Shown here: piece after piece, positions 23,908 through 36,895 of the stretch
How positions within the stretch are numbered: the first letter of the stretch is position 1
Layout of the letters: every line of letters starts with the position of its first letter
Assembly: GCA_900239685.1 (NCBI GenBank)
Contig: OENT01000021.1
Coordinates: 62,001-126,000, forward strand
Origin: Rotaria macrura
Taxonomy: Eukaryota > Rotifera > Eurotatoria > Philodinida > Philodinidae
DNA: 64,000 bases
Reading direction: 5' to 3'
Program-made: the position numbers and the translations under genes
Notes under the pieces: model-generated
The model's input: the letters and a program-made list of their open reading frames with translations, nothing else
Told to the model about the DNA's origin: nothing
Databases searched by the model: none

Positions 23908-24805
23908 TTATACAGTTGACATTAAATCAGCATACACAGGAAAATGATCGGATGGAAAAAAGCCATCATCATCATGATAATCATCAACTTTAGTTTCACC
24001 TTTTATTTGATAAACACTGTTTAAAGTGATCCAAACGAAATCAATTTTTGGACCATAACCAGCTGATCTATAACCATTGAAGGTTGATGTTGGACCATGT
24101 TGGTACGTATCGATGAATCCGGCTTGTTTCATTTGTTGAATTTCGGATGCATTTTGCCCTAGACGAATAAGTTCTTGAACAGGCGTTGTACCTTCAACTT
24201 CTTCAGGCCAATTATTGAAATCTCCAGTTACAATAACTTGATCAATATGAAATTTTTTCTTTATTTCCGAAAGAAGAACAGGTATTGAGTGATGACGTGC
24301 ATTTTGTGATGGATAATCTAAATGAACATTGAAAATAATAAACGATTGTCTTGTTGTTACATATTCAAGATGAGCCCATGTACAAGCACATGAATATTTT
24401 GCGCCCCAATCAGGACCTGGCTTCGTTCGATGTTCATTGAACCAAAATGTATCAGTTGATATTAACGAAAGTAAATCATGACGATAAAATATAGCATTGA
24501 TGGAATGCAATTCATCAGCTTGTTCACCTATCCATGACCAGCATATTGATGATCTATGATATAGTTTGATGATATTTTGTAAAAGGATATTATTTTAGAA
24601 TAATAGTATACTCATTGAGATCGTCTAAAATATGATTTAATTGTGATGCAGTGCCTTCTTGAGTTCCAATTATAGTTGGTTGCATATTTTTCAGACATTT
24701 TTTCATAATTGGTCGTCTTTTACCCCAATCATTTGATGTACCACGATCCATACCATCACGACGTAAATTGAATGTACATACACGAACAACAATGCCAGGA
24801 CTCAT
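23908..24805 (-). CDS. Endonuclease/exonuclease/phosphatase family enzyme
   Basis: Two exons, 24612-24805 and 23908-24553, are separated by a 58-base intron and give 279 residues from the ATG at 24805. The frame stays open upstream to about 24859 without another ATG, so an earlier exon is possible. All motifs of the metal-dependent EEP fold (the DNase I, sphingomyelinase and phosphatase superfamily) are intact: CTFNLRRDG near the start, GTQEG with the metal-binding Glu, NVHLDYPS, the GDFNNWPEE loop, GPKIDFVW, and the terminal SDHFPVYADL with the catalytic His. The layout with TFWFNEH and CACTWAHLEY resembles the stand-alone enzymes common in bacteria and fungi, acting on phosphodiesters of unknown identity. 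No signal peptide or membrane segment is visible. A bacterial origin by ancient transfer is possible, but the intron shows it is established in the genome. Confidence 0.85.
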
Positions 24806-25163
24806 TCTTTGTCTTGTATGAAACTCATTAAAAAAACGACCTTGATATTCGATTATCAAATCAATAAGTACGATAACTTATGATTAGCTGGACATTTGAG
24901 AAAAGCAAAATACAGTTTAAGTATCTTATATTTGTTGAATGACGTCTGTTTTAGAAATGCTTAAACAAATTGTATTGCTTCATCGTAAGATGATTTTGAT
25001 GAATAAGCGTTCTATCATAGAGGCCGTTCACATCTGCTGACAATAAAATGCTATGACTCATAGTTTCTGAATACAAATACATGCAAGACAAATTGCAGAA
25101 AGAATCAAATCGCTAGGCTGACGTCTTCAGTGAGACAATACCAATAAGTCGCGAAGTTCTATA

Positions 25164-25393
25164 ATGCGAGAATGTTTACTTAAATTGTGCAATGCCATAG
25201 ATAAAACACAAGTTGGAGAATGTCTGTTGACGAAAAATACAACTGACTTGGAACATTCGCAAGGTTTATTTGATTTTCTTTCTTTTTTAAATGAACAAAA
25301 TCGATATTTCATCGATGGTGAGTACAAAATTTCAGTTATATTTACCTTTATCATTTCATAGAACGAAAGAAGAAGAAACATAGTATTTTATAA
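25164..25393 (+). CDS. Possible small two-exon protein (61 residues)
   Basis: Exon 25164-25317 and exon 25362-25393 are separated by a 44-base GTGAGT...CATAG intron, exactly the intron size seen in neighbouring genes. The product is short, acidic in the middle and ends in a lysine-rich tail (ERKKKKHSIL). It has two cysteines early (RECLLKLC) but no signal peptide, and I recognise no family. An in-frame stop lies 33 bases before the ATG, so the start is consistent. The clean donor and acceptor argue for reality; the short length argues for caution. It could also be the end of a longer transcript. Confidence 0.35.
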
Positions 25394-25677
25394 GTGTTTT
25401 TTATTGTATTTATTCTTTTTTGGACAGAATTTTAAAAAAAGTACATAAATTAAGGAAATAGAATGAAAAAGAAAATAAACGCTTGTTGAGTTGAGTTCAT
25501 AGAATACATGTTCATTTCTATATTGAGTTTGTTGAAAGTTCAAGAACAGCATTGCTTGATCCAAGTTAGCTGCTTTATTTTGTCTAAAATTTATTAAAAG
25601 AATTATTTATTTTTGTTTTAAAGCAGTCATATGAATGAATGTGTGTTGAGTATTCTTTTAAATAAACACACGTGCAT

Positions 25678-27495
25678 TCATGTTAACAAATTGAAAACGT
25701 TTACGCTTACTTCAAATTCTTTACTTTCAAGAGTCGCATTGTTTGTTGCTATGTGAAAATAGAACTCATAGATCATTAGTCCATTTTTCAATACTTACAT
25801 GTAGGATTTGGATACCCTGAATTTTTCGACCAGTACGAAAAATTATCTCTAGATTGACGCTGAGAACGATTTGAATTTCGAGTTACAGATAAACGTTGAT
25901 TTAGTGCATCGTTCTGTGACCAAGTTAAGGTGTCCAATGAATGTGTTGCCGGATTCGCTGATGTAAGTGATACATCATTGTAGGATGCCGAAAATTTGTG
26001 TTGTGGTCGTTTCATCGGAGGATAACCAAAACGTGGTATCGGATATTTAAATGTATCGTCGATTCGAACTGTACCTGTACGAACAAAAACGAATTTTCGT
26101 TGAACATGCACAATATAACATGTTAAACATTACAAACCATCAATAAACATAAGATTCGATCCAGAATATGTATTCGTTTGTTTTATATGGCGCCATTGAC
26201 TTCCAATACGACCATGACGCATTCTAGAAATTAATTTGAATGAGATACGCGTTTTGATTCAAAAATGTATTTCTATTACTTTGGAAAGCCACCTCCAGCT
26301 TTTGTAGGTGTTGTTAAGTTGTTTTTCAATGCATCTCGGTAGAGAAGTAAAGCAGCTAGTTGATCATTTTCTTCGTCCATCCAACTTGCATTATTAAGTG
26401 ATTGCGAATGAAATTGAAGATTATTACCAACAATATCTCTAGGAAAAGGCACAAGAAAAAGAAACATGGAATTTCAATAAAAAACTATTTGCTTCGTATT
26501 CGCAATTCTTTATACCGTTGAGTAACTGGTAAAGATGGATTATTATTGTACGGTTTAACACTTGGTGAAATCAGATGATCATTTCTTTCATAATTTGATT
26601 GTCCATAATCATGCGACTGATTAAGATTTTCGGCACTTCCATTTGCATCGTTGGCTTCATTGTATTCATCGTCTTCACCAGGTGACGAACATGTGCATTT
26701 GCCTTGCAAACCGTGTAATGGGCAGTTCTATAGAAAAAAAAGAAATCGTTCTCTTTCATGTATGCTAGTTATGGCAATAGAGTTGAATTGATTGCGTTCG
26801 AAATCAAAATGATCATAATCAAAGTCGGCTAAAGCTAAACAAACCTTATCGACATGCAATAAAACAAAAAGTTTTCGTTTAGATTTTTGTTGCAGATGTA
26901 GTGCAGATGAATTCTGACGATCAGATGACTTTGGCGATCTGAAACAGCACAAGAAAATGAGTGTCATGATCTCACCTGATTAATAGACGGCCAATTTCTT
27001 TTTCTTGGACTCTTCGCCCATGAAATATTATCCATACTTTGGGCATGTCGAAGTCCAGTGGGTAGTTTATAAGAGGATGTTGCTACACCGTCCATAACTG
27101 TGTTTTATTCGTCTTATTGTTCGCTTCTCTCTAGCAATGCACAACACCGATGAATGGTATAAAACATGCATAGGTGTTGCTATTGTTTTTTTCTTGTTAT
27201 TATCCTTTTTTCTCCGTCTCTCTATGTCTCTCATTAACAACTACACATCTGGCATGAGTGAAAGTCGCCTCTAAGTCCATTAGATGAAAACGACATTTAA
27301 AAAAATGTTTTGATCTCGATCTATTTGTTTGTTTGTTCATTCATACTGTTTTCATTCTGCTACATATTTCTTTGAATAGATTTCAAATAATGATGCACCA
27401 ACGCACGTCTAGAAAAAGAGTTCGTTTGTTTCTTACTTCGGTAATTGAAGAGAATCATTAGGAACACTATGAGTACATTCGCCATGATTTTCCAT
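25678..27495 (-). CDS. Uncharacterised low-complexity protein, alternative first exons
   Basis: Shared exons on the minus strand are 26845-26928 (or to 26938), 26516-26727, 26280-26438, 26138-26223, 25799-26074 and 25678-25748. Two candidate first exons exist. The proximal one, 26976-27095 (MDGVATSSYKLPTGLRHAQS and on), needs the acceptor at 26929 and gives 335 residues. The distal one, 27437-27495 (MENHGECTHSVPNDSLQLPK), fits the stronger TTTCAG acceptor ten bases earlier (26939) and gives 318 residues. The protein is rich in Ser, Asn, Gln and Arg, with a Cys-containing CPLHGLQGKCTCSSPGEDD patch and a Pro/Tyr-rich part (YPIPRFGYPPMKRPQHKF). No signal peptide, membrane helix or known domain is visible, so it is probably intracellular and largely disordered. 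The penultimate exon could also end at an in-frame stop at 25788 if its GTAAGT donor is not used. Confidence 0.65.
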
Positions 27496-29704
27496 CGTTT
27501 AGGAATTAGCAAATGATAAATAATCTAACAAACAGAAAGAATACGCCACGTTGAACATACGTTTTCGACGAAGATCGAGAAAATGAGATTTTTCATCCAT
27601 CATTGAAATACATTAAAGAAAATAGAACGGGTATTCGTTTATTCTGTTTATCTCTGAAATAATCAATGATCCGACAAGATACACATATTGGTTTAAAGTC
27701 TTATATAGTTTCTGTATGATTGTACTTTAAACAGAAGAACATCTAGATTTAATTCACTGAATAATACGGAGATGTTCAATCTAAAATACCAGTCTTTTTC
27801 TAACCGTAAGAGGCATAAGTAATGATTCTAAGTCACAAGTTATTCTCTGTTAAATACATTGGTATAATAGTTTGTTTTTGAGCTTCCGGTAATTTTACAA
27901 ACACAAGGAAAAAGTACAAAGAAGAAAAATCAGAATGATTTGAAAGAATAATACTCGCATTAAGATCTCGAACGTTAATTTAATATTAATAACAATATAG
28001 TAAAAGACATGACTTATATTCGTAAATTTTGTTTTCTCGCTTTTCAAACGTTAATCAATAGAAATAATTGAATATTCAAAGGTTTTGTTTGACTGTAAGC
28101 GATATATTGTGTTATGTGTATGTATGACAACAGCATTTCTACGATTTTGTACTTAGCATTCATAGGATCGATCGATGTTCGAATGCAATTCATTTATTCG
28201 ATGTCATTGTGTAGATTGCATTCAATTGTCGAGTTACCAGCAGCGTTAATGATGAAACGAATCGATTTGAAAAATTTTCAATATTCACTTTTTCAATTTT
28301 ATTTTCGATCGTATTATGCTTGAAACACTTTCTGTTTAAACATTTTTTGAACTTTAATTTTCATGTATCATTTAGAACAATTTCAAATATCTCAAAAATT
28401 AGTACATGTTATTATTTCAAATAGCATTTTTGAGTTCTACATAATGGCTTCTTGACACAGTTTTTTGTATTGCATTGATGATCGTAGAAAAATGACATTT
28501 TTCATGATTAATTTATATTTTCGAACGACTAGCGTTTACATCGATCGATCTATCAATCAGTTGTTTATTTTGTATTGTTGATTGTTTTCAAGGGAAATAT
28601 ATTGGAATTGGAAAACATATTTATTCAACAATTAGTTGTTGAAAACAACGAAATAATAGCTTGTGATGAGACGGAATTGGTTATGTTATATTTTATATAT
28701 TCTATCTCAGCAGGAAAGACTATGAATGTTTATTGACAACGAATTATAAAATCGAATTGAATAAATATTGTTTTCTTTCTAATTATTTTTCAATCGATAA
28801 AAATGCTTATATGTTCCATTTAAAATAGTTTAAAATTTCACATAGTAAATTAAATCATATTTGAAATAGTTGTTTGTTTTTCAAATGTTTATATCTACAA
28901 GTGTGGCAAAATAGAAACTAAAATTGATTCTATCGATAGTCTCAAGTATTAAACAACAAAAGCTTTTCTACGCTACGACAGTTTACTTAACAACAGAATC
29001 AGCAGCAATTATTTGTGGAATTCACTAGGGTATTTCTTCAAACGATGCCAATTAAAATTACTAACTTAAAGACGTTTTTATAAATATACGCATGTGATTA
29101 CTGAGAGCCTAAACTGAGTTCTATCCTATTACATTATGCTTCTTTTGTTTTCTCGACAATCGTTATTAATGAATAAAAATATCTGTATGGTTTCTTCGGG
29201 CAAATTTCTTATCGTATATAGAAAAAAATTGAATTATTCTATCGAATGCAATACAAATATTTTTGTAATTGTTCTTTTTTTTTCAAAGAAATATAATAAA
29301 ATGAAGCTATTTATATGTAAGAACAAACATGACTGAACATAGTATTGCAAATAATAAAGCACTCCTTTTGCATTCTTCATCCTGCTACCGCAATCGAAAG
29401 AAATGAAGAGAGAGAGAGAGAGACAAAGAGAAAGACAGAAAAAAAGGTAATACCTTTCAATAGCATGCAAATGTCTACATTTTAAATTACAACAACACAA
29501 TTGCGCTGATTGACAGAAGACGCCATAGACGTGTAAATAGAACACCGTATAACAAGAATCAATTGCATATTTTAATGTTTAACAACATATAATTTATTCA
29601 TAGAGGAACACAAAAAATTATGCCTGTAAAAAATAATCAAGTATAAAAATTTTAAACCATTGGTCGATTTTTTCATTTATTTGATTTAATTTGTAAATTT
29701 TAAG
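27496..29704. other. Divergent intergenic region
   Basis: Lies between the start of the minus-strand gene and the first recognised exon of the LRRC74-like gene. A GAGA run lies at about 29407-29425. The missing 5' exon and promoter of the LRRC74-like gene probably lie here; I could not identify a start exon with a matching donor. Confidence 0.4.
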
Positions 29705-32700
29705 CGAGCGCAAACAGATGCAGCTCGTTCGCTTGGTCGAGCAACTACTACATCAACAACATCGTCTAAGACTTCTGAGACTACAACAACAAAACGAGGC
29801 AATACTCAACCAAGATCAAAAACTAGTGATAGTTTAACTACTAGCACTGGTTCATTCGAGATTGGAGGTAATGCGCAAGCATCAATATTATCTAAACCGT
29901 TAAAAATCATAACTGAAGTTGATGGTAGGATGAGAAAGAGTTTATTGTAATTATTGAAAATTCAATCATTTTTATCTTTCCAAGAAACAAACATTGAAGA
30001 AGTATTAAATTCATCGAATTTATCAAATGTACCAAAGACATTTTTTACTGAAATTCAACAAGATCAAGTTTATGAGACAATATACCAAGAACTACAAAAG
30101 AAATTACCACATCGAACTCCACCAGGTGCATCGCAATCTATGACTGTCGTAGCAGAAAAAGTATCCCAAGCACCACTATCACCACGTCTTCTTGCTGCTA
30201 ATGTCGATGAGGAAGAGATGATCGAGCATGAAATGAATGCCGCCAATGAAAGTTTATCTTCATCATCTAGTGAAGATATTGACGGACTATCGCAGGAAGA
30301 TTATGACACTGATATTGAATCAGGTAAAATTTACTTATTTTTTCGATATTTGAATTTTAGTTCAACATTTCTTTTCTGCTAAAGAAGTTGTCGTTCATGA
30401 AGATCATGATATAACTGGTAGAACACAATATCGTGAATTATGTGTGCAATCAAAAGTTATTCCGTGTTCATATTTTATGGCACATATACAAGATAAAGAA
30501 ATGACTTTACGTTATCATCAATTTAGTACAGATGATATTAAAGCAATAGCAAAAACTCTTTGTGTATGAACCTCATATGGATTATAAATAAATCTGTTTT
30601 CTTAACGATGCATGTTATTTTTTCTTTGTCTATAGTCGAATCTTAGTATTGAACGTTTACTGTTAGATGGCAATTATTTACAACAGCAAGCAGCCAAATA
30701 TATTTCTCGAATGATAGTAGTAAATGATTTTATTACAGAATTAGTAAGTATGAAAATACTTGAAAATGAAGTTAATAAGTAAGAAAATAGTCGCTGGCCG
30801 ATAATCGACTCGGTGGTGGTGAAGGTACAAAAGAAATTTGTAAAATGTTAACATTAAATCGTAATTTAAAAAAAATTAATTTGTCAGGTAGACAAAATAT
30901 TTCTATGATTTTTTTCCTGTTTGCTACATATTTATAATTGACAGGAAATAAATTCATGGATGCTGATGCTGCTCCATTAGTCGATGCATTTGAAGTAAGT
31001 AATAAATTGTTTGCTTCCGACTTTTGCTTAAATTTCAAAAGAGTTTATAGTTTCGATTTGCATTAAACATAATTTACGAAATACATTCGTAACTTCCAAA
31101 TTGTGATCGAAAGTTAAGCAAATAAGGAAAAAAGTGGTCGCAATTTGGAATCGAATAAAAAATGAGATCAACGTTAAATTCTTCATTCCAAATTGCGACC
31201 ACTTCTTTCTAAATTGGCTTAGTTTTCGGTCGCAATTCGTGCATAACCAATACTTTGACATGTGAAAGTGTAGATTTTTATCGTCTCTGAGCGATGTACC
31301 AATCGATTTAAATAGTCCAATATCTTCTCTGGTTACGATGCTACAAAATGCTTATCCGGATATATAGTTCTGATGTTCACCTGTTTGAATTTTACATGGA
31401 AAATAATGAAACAGAACTGAAACTATACGCCACAATGTAGTTAACAGTCTGAAGAACGAGTCATTGAACATAAATATGAATGATGCTTTGTCATAATTCT
31501 TTTTTCTTGATTACTATTACTTAATTTTACTCACAATAACCTATGAACATTGGTGGAAAAATGTAGCTCCTCACACGTAATATATCTCAGTGCTATCGCA
31601 CCTTCTTATCAAGACTATTATATGCATCCAGCAGGGTCTCATCATGTCCGGAAATTCTCAATTGAAATGAAATTTATAGCTAATTAATATTATGAAAGTC
31701 TATCATCATAATATTTTTCATCAACGTACTGTGATGACTTTCAAAAACATCAGGATATTGTAAGTTGGATTAAGATTAAAAGTTTTGCGCAAAGAGACAC
31801 ATCCTTTTCGAAATAGCTTTTGACAATAGTTTGAGTTCTATTTATTTGTTTAATATCCTTATATATGACGATCTTAAAAATATGCTGACGTATCTCATAT
31901 CTTAAGGGTAACGAGAAAGTTCCATTATTTTACTCTTGAAATAAGTAAAGAAGAACAATTCTGAGACTTTCACAACGAGTCTACTCAAGATTGAATACTA
32001 TTATTCAATATCTATATGCGTAGTTAAACATGACAGTAGTCTTTATCATAGAAAATCTTCACAGTTTGTATAGAACTGTATGTTTTTCTTTAATTTATGA
32101 ACTAGTTCTTCATGGTACTTCCGCAAGATTAAGTTGACGAAGCGAGTAGAAATATGTGCCAGAAAAAAAGGATAAAGAAAACAAAAACCTCTGTTTGATT
32201 AGCAACAGTAACAAGATCATATTTTGCATTCTGATCCTGTAGAGCTTGTGTTAATAACTTTTCTTTTTTCAATAGCAAAGCAAAATATTGCGTGAACTAG
32301 ATTTAAGTCATAATTGTTTTGCTGAAGATTGTGGCAAAGCTCTTGGCACATACATAAGTAAGATATCAGTCAACTGTTGTTTTTAAATCTTAAATAAAAA
32401 TGACTCCTATTTCATAGGCGGCAATGACTCATTAGAATCCATCGATCTCAGTTGGAATAATATTCGAGGACGTAGTGCTATCGAAATTGCTAACGGAGTC
32501 AAAGTATAAATTTATTTCTTATTGTTCGATTAACACTAACATAAACCGTTTCGTTTAACACGTAGGAAAATGTTCGTTTGAAACGATGTAATCTTCAAAT
32601 GAACGGTTTCGGACCAGACGGTGGGCAAATTTTAGGAGATTGCATCAAACACAACGGTGCATTAGAAGAATTAAATATTAGCGCCAATCGTCTTAATACA

Positions 32701-33284
32701 TCGAATGCATTTGCCATAGCTTTAGGGCTACTTTCGAATGACTCACTACAAGTGCTGAAAGTAAATTTGTGTCTGGTTTTCTCCTTACATAATCAATTGA
32801 CAAGAAAAATCAATGATATTTGTTACAGATCGCCGATAATCAAATCAATAGTGATGGTGCACTTGCTATTTTTCTTTGCATTAAAGCAAACGATTCGAGT
32901 CTATTACGTGACATAGATTTTTCAGTAAGACTACTGTGTCGGTTTATCTTTTCTCTAGTCAAATTAAAAGTTTACTTTGTATTTTCTGAATCACTCATTT
33001 AGAATACGGTTATAACTCAAGAAGCATACACAGTCTGTGAGGATATTGGTAAATTAAAAGTTGGTAAATTTCGATATCAAATTGGAAAAGTAACACCAGG
33101 TACGTCATTGCAGATTTGTTACTATTGTAACGATAGATGCGAAATAATTACTTGTTTTTGTTTTCTTTTATTTTTAGAAATTCTTCAATCAAATTCAACA
33201 AGTGAATGTTATGTTAAAACCGATGTAGATCTTCTCAATAAACTACGACGAAACGCAGCTAATGCAAAGTCACATATTCCATGA
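29705..33284 (+). CDS. LRRC74-like leucine-rich repeat protein (N-terminus missing)
   Basis: Twelve exons join in frame to 551 residues: 29705-29924, 29985-30323, 30385-30563, 30636-30743, 30791-30887, 30945-30994, 32276-32357, 32418-32503, 32566-32760, 32829-32924, 33003-33099 and 33178-33284. A Thr/Ser-rich start and an acidic Ser-rich stretch (ESLSSSSSEDIDGLS) precede a conserved block TQYRELCVQSKVIPCSYF. About eight RI-type leucine-rich repeats follow (LSIERLLLDGNYL, LKKINLSGNKF, LRELDLSHNCF, LESIDLSWNNI, LEELNISANRL, LQVLKIADNQI). The SYF block followed by RI-like repeats matches the LRRC74A/B family of cytoplasmic proteins, whose role is not well known. The first exon starts after a weak acceptor and contains no ATG, so at least one 5' exon is missing. 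A palindromic element sits in the 1.28 kb intron 30995-32275. Confidence 0.85.
31089..31242. mobile_element. Small palindromic MITE-like element
   Basis: Inverted arms of about 60 bases meet around the perfect pair AAGTGGTCGCAATTTGGAAT (31133-31152) and its complement (31184-31203), with a loop of about 30 bases. The outer parts of the arms are also complementary but diverged. The motif GGTCGCAATT occurs again near the right end. It lies within the intron between exons 6 and 7 of the LRRC74-like gene. Confidence 0.75.
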
Positions 33285-36200
33285 ATATTATCTTTTTCGT
33301 ATTCATGAAACAGACAACGATAAAATAAATGTTCCTTTCAAAATGAATCTTATGAGTTTTACAGGAGTGATGTATATTATGGAATGTATATTTACAAGAA
33401 ACTTTCTCTTTCGCTAAACTATTTTGTAGTGAATAATGTTCGATTCTGTTAAAAAAAATTAATAAAATTAATTCGATTATTTCAAAAAAACACTCGATTT
33501 TCTCTTGCGATAAAATGATCTGCATCGTACTATACAAATATTTTTATCCTCACTCTATTTAATTGTAAATGATAGAAGATCTTTGCACGGCATTTAATGA
33601 TCAATCGAAGTACAAGGAAAAACTATGCAATCAAATCAAAAAGCTACATTTCTGCTACCCTCTAGTGTATTGTGCTGGTTACAACGCAAATAGTAACTCT
33701 ATGGAAGAAAGACAATTCTTCGGAAATTCGTTAACAAAATATAACTAAGATAGAATGAGTACGTATGTTCGATTTATGGATAAAGATAGTTATCAATGTT
33801 GGTATCTGATGTGTGATAATACTAGCGAAAAAGTCTATTTTATATACAGTGAGAAATTTGTATCGAATGAGTAACTGTGATTTGAACGAAGCGAGATACT
33901 TTGTTTCAAGTAGCTGCTCAGTCGGTTTTCGTGATTAAACGAGAAGAGAAAAACTACGTCTTCGAATAGAACATCAAAAATCGAGTAAACCAGTTCTTGT
34001 TTTGTTTATTTAAGGAAAGAATAACAGAGAAAAAAGATAAACTTAAATAGGGCGTGGTGTAAACAAAACAATATTTTCTTATTAGCCCTTTTGATTGGAT
34101 TCTACCACTTCAACATGCTATCTAATCGTTGAATTTTTTCCGGCCATCTGTTTATTGCAAGTTTCGTTCAAAGTTGATTATTCTAAGTAAAAGTTTGTTT
34201 AACTTGCGAATAAAAGTCTTCCACTATCATCCTAGTCATATTGAGAAGTTGTTTTCAACGACTAAATAGCTCACAATCCTGTTGTTAAATTCACTAGTTT
34301 TAATCTCTAATAGTCTAAAGTAAGAAAGGGAGGAGTGAAATTTTGAAGAGTACTTGAATCAGAACAATCATGTGATCGATAATCCAATTAGGGGTTGGTC
34401 ATTTAATCTTAGTTTACTGAATAAAGATCAACGATTGAAAAAAAATTATCCTTTATTTTTTAAAGATAAAGGAGAATAAAGATAAACGATCACTCGAAAT
34501 CCAATGATGTGACTGTGTTGTTCTCAGACAAAACTGAAAATCGGTATTGTAAATTGAAAGAACGAAAGAAAAGAGCGCGAAGACTATTTTAAACATGGAA
34601 ACACATTTAGTTAGTTAAATCGGACAGAACATGATTAAGATGAACGCTTATGTTAAAATTCTTATACATGTCTCGGCTTTTTTCGAGAAAAAGAATTGCT
34701 TCCATGCCGTTGTTTTCTTGATTCGATGTATGTGTATTCGATATCTGCTGCTTTTTCTGTTCGATAATGATCGAAATATATTGGTTTTTCCTTTGTAAAA
34801 TGTTATTGAATCGCTGTCTGTTCGTTTAACATCTGATTTGATGAAGTATGTCGAACATGATTATCGTTGATACCCTTGATAAATACTTCCATCATAAAGT
34901 ATGAGCAAAAGTTACAATGTGAAAAACGAAAAATTTTGCAAAGAAGAAGCAAGAAAAAACTAGACAGCAAGTCTATATTCATTCAAAATACGTTCAAATG
35001 TACGAATAGGGAGTATAAAAACAATGTTTGAATTCAAAGTTTAGATGTTCCTACTAAACCAGGTGTGCTTTTAGCGGCACCGATATCTATTTCGTTATAA
35101 TAGAAATCCATTGCTTGTGTAAAATGAATAACCACATTTAGATCGATTTAAATTGGATTTTTCGGCTAAAACGTTTTACGTACGCATGTTATTCTTACCG
35201 CATGTCTCAGTCAAGATTGGATTTCCTTTAAATAATGTTGGAGAAGTTACAACATTCCTTAGCGACCGTTGCATACCAGTTGATTGATCTGTTGACAGAT
35301 ACACACAGCATCTAACTACTAGAACTAGCTTATGTTGTCTTAATCATGATTTACTGAAAACAAGAGTGATTGTTAAACAATGACATGAAGTTATGCAAAA
35401 GCTAGCGCATACAATCTGAATTGGAGAACTTGAATACTTTTCGAGTGATCTACGTAGATTCCATTCTGACTCTGGGTAAGGTAGATCGCTCAGAATTTCA
35501 TAGTGTCGTTTGATTATAAGATCATCTCTTATTGACTTGACATGGAAAGTTTCAGTTTTTTTTTCAAGGGGATCTAAGAACAAGATTAAGCTTTAGTTAA
35601 AACGAAGATAATTTAGCTGTATGATTTTCAATGATGTAATGATAGAATTAATTCTTCATGGTCGTTATAAAAACAGTGAGCGATTGATCTCGATAGAAAA
35701 ATTGATTATTTTCAACAAAATCGAATAGTTATTGTGACAAAGATCAACGTTGGCGCTCATGAGCATGAAATATTCGAGGAAAATATTAGCTTTAACCATT
35801 AGTTATAATCACCATATCAGTATCATTCTGCAGAGCTCTAAAACGACATAATTCATTGCGGTTTACTGTTCTTCACTAACCTACAAAGTAGGCTTTTCTT
35901 GAGTGTTGTCACAGGGTGTGCGTGAACATGTAAAACGAGCAAGAGCAACATCGTTTTATAGTCTTATTATGCATTCTTCAGTACACGGCAGAACTGGATC
36001 ACACATGAATAATATCAGTAAGCATAAAGAAACCCAAGAAATAAACTTACAATCAATCGACAAAATCGAATTCTGAGTGATTCTCTGACGCACAGCCAGA
36101 ATAAAGACGTTGACGATAATTCGAAAAGTACCTGAGTTCTCTAACACGTATTGAATATAATAGAAATAATGAATTAAATTATGATAGCTGAACAATCTAT

Positions 36201-36867
36201 TTTTTATTAAAAGATCTCATGTGATGCACGAAAATTCCTATAAGATCCTTTGTTTATTTACTTTTGAAGTCACTTTAGAAGGGACAATAGTTTACTGATT
36301 TCATTAAATAAGTTTAAGCATTTCTATCGATAAAATTTACTCGATGAATCTTTACCATTCAGAATTCATTCGCTAGATGTTATCTCTGATTCAAGATCAT
36401 CATCAGTAGCCCTTATTTTTCATAGATTTTGTTTTAAACGTAGAGTTAACGAAAATACATTTCTATGAATAAATGAATGTTTTGTAACAAATTATAAGTA
36501 GTGTACCATGAAATTTAACGCCGGATAAGCATTACTACACGATTACAAACCCAATGTCGAATAGATGATGTAAAACGAAGAAAAAAAACATATTCTAGCC
36601 AATTCTGATGGCCACGATAGTAATCTATATTATCTTTTAGCCAGCATACATGCTATGATATCAAGATATATAATCAATTGAAAGTCATTTTGAATGAAGA
36701 AAAACAAAAAAGGACAAATACGAATATAAGAGCAAAACATTTAAAGTTGCTTGTCATTAAATTTAATTGTTTCTAGCATTGTAAAAATGCATTGCTGCAG
36801 AATGGAGAAAGATGGTAACAAACACGAAAGTATGCAAATACAAATAACAATGATAAATAAATGTGGA
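33285..36867. other. Intergenic region between convergent genes
   Basis: Follows the LRRC74-like stop; tectonic ends on the opposite strand further right. No supported exon was found. One minus-strand open frame at 35344-35583 reads somewhat like protein but has no partner exon or recognised motif. Confidence 0.45.
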
Positions 36868-36893
36868 AACTCTCGGACTTATGTCCGAGAGTT
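36868..36893. repeat. Perfect 11-bp hairpin
   Basis: AACTCTCGGAC and its exact complement are separated by four bases (TTAT). It lies two bases outside the left end of the inverted-repeat element at 36896-37410 and may belong to it. Confidence 0.8.
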
Positions 36894-36895
36894 AT

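Noticed and set aside
35344..35583. 79-codon minus-strand open frame (ETFHVKSIRDDLIIKRH...)
   Set aside because: Reads somewhat like protein, but there is no partner exon, domain or start context; left as intergenic.
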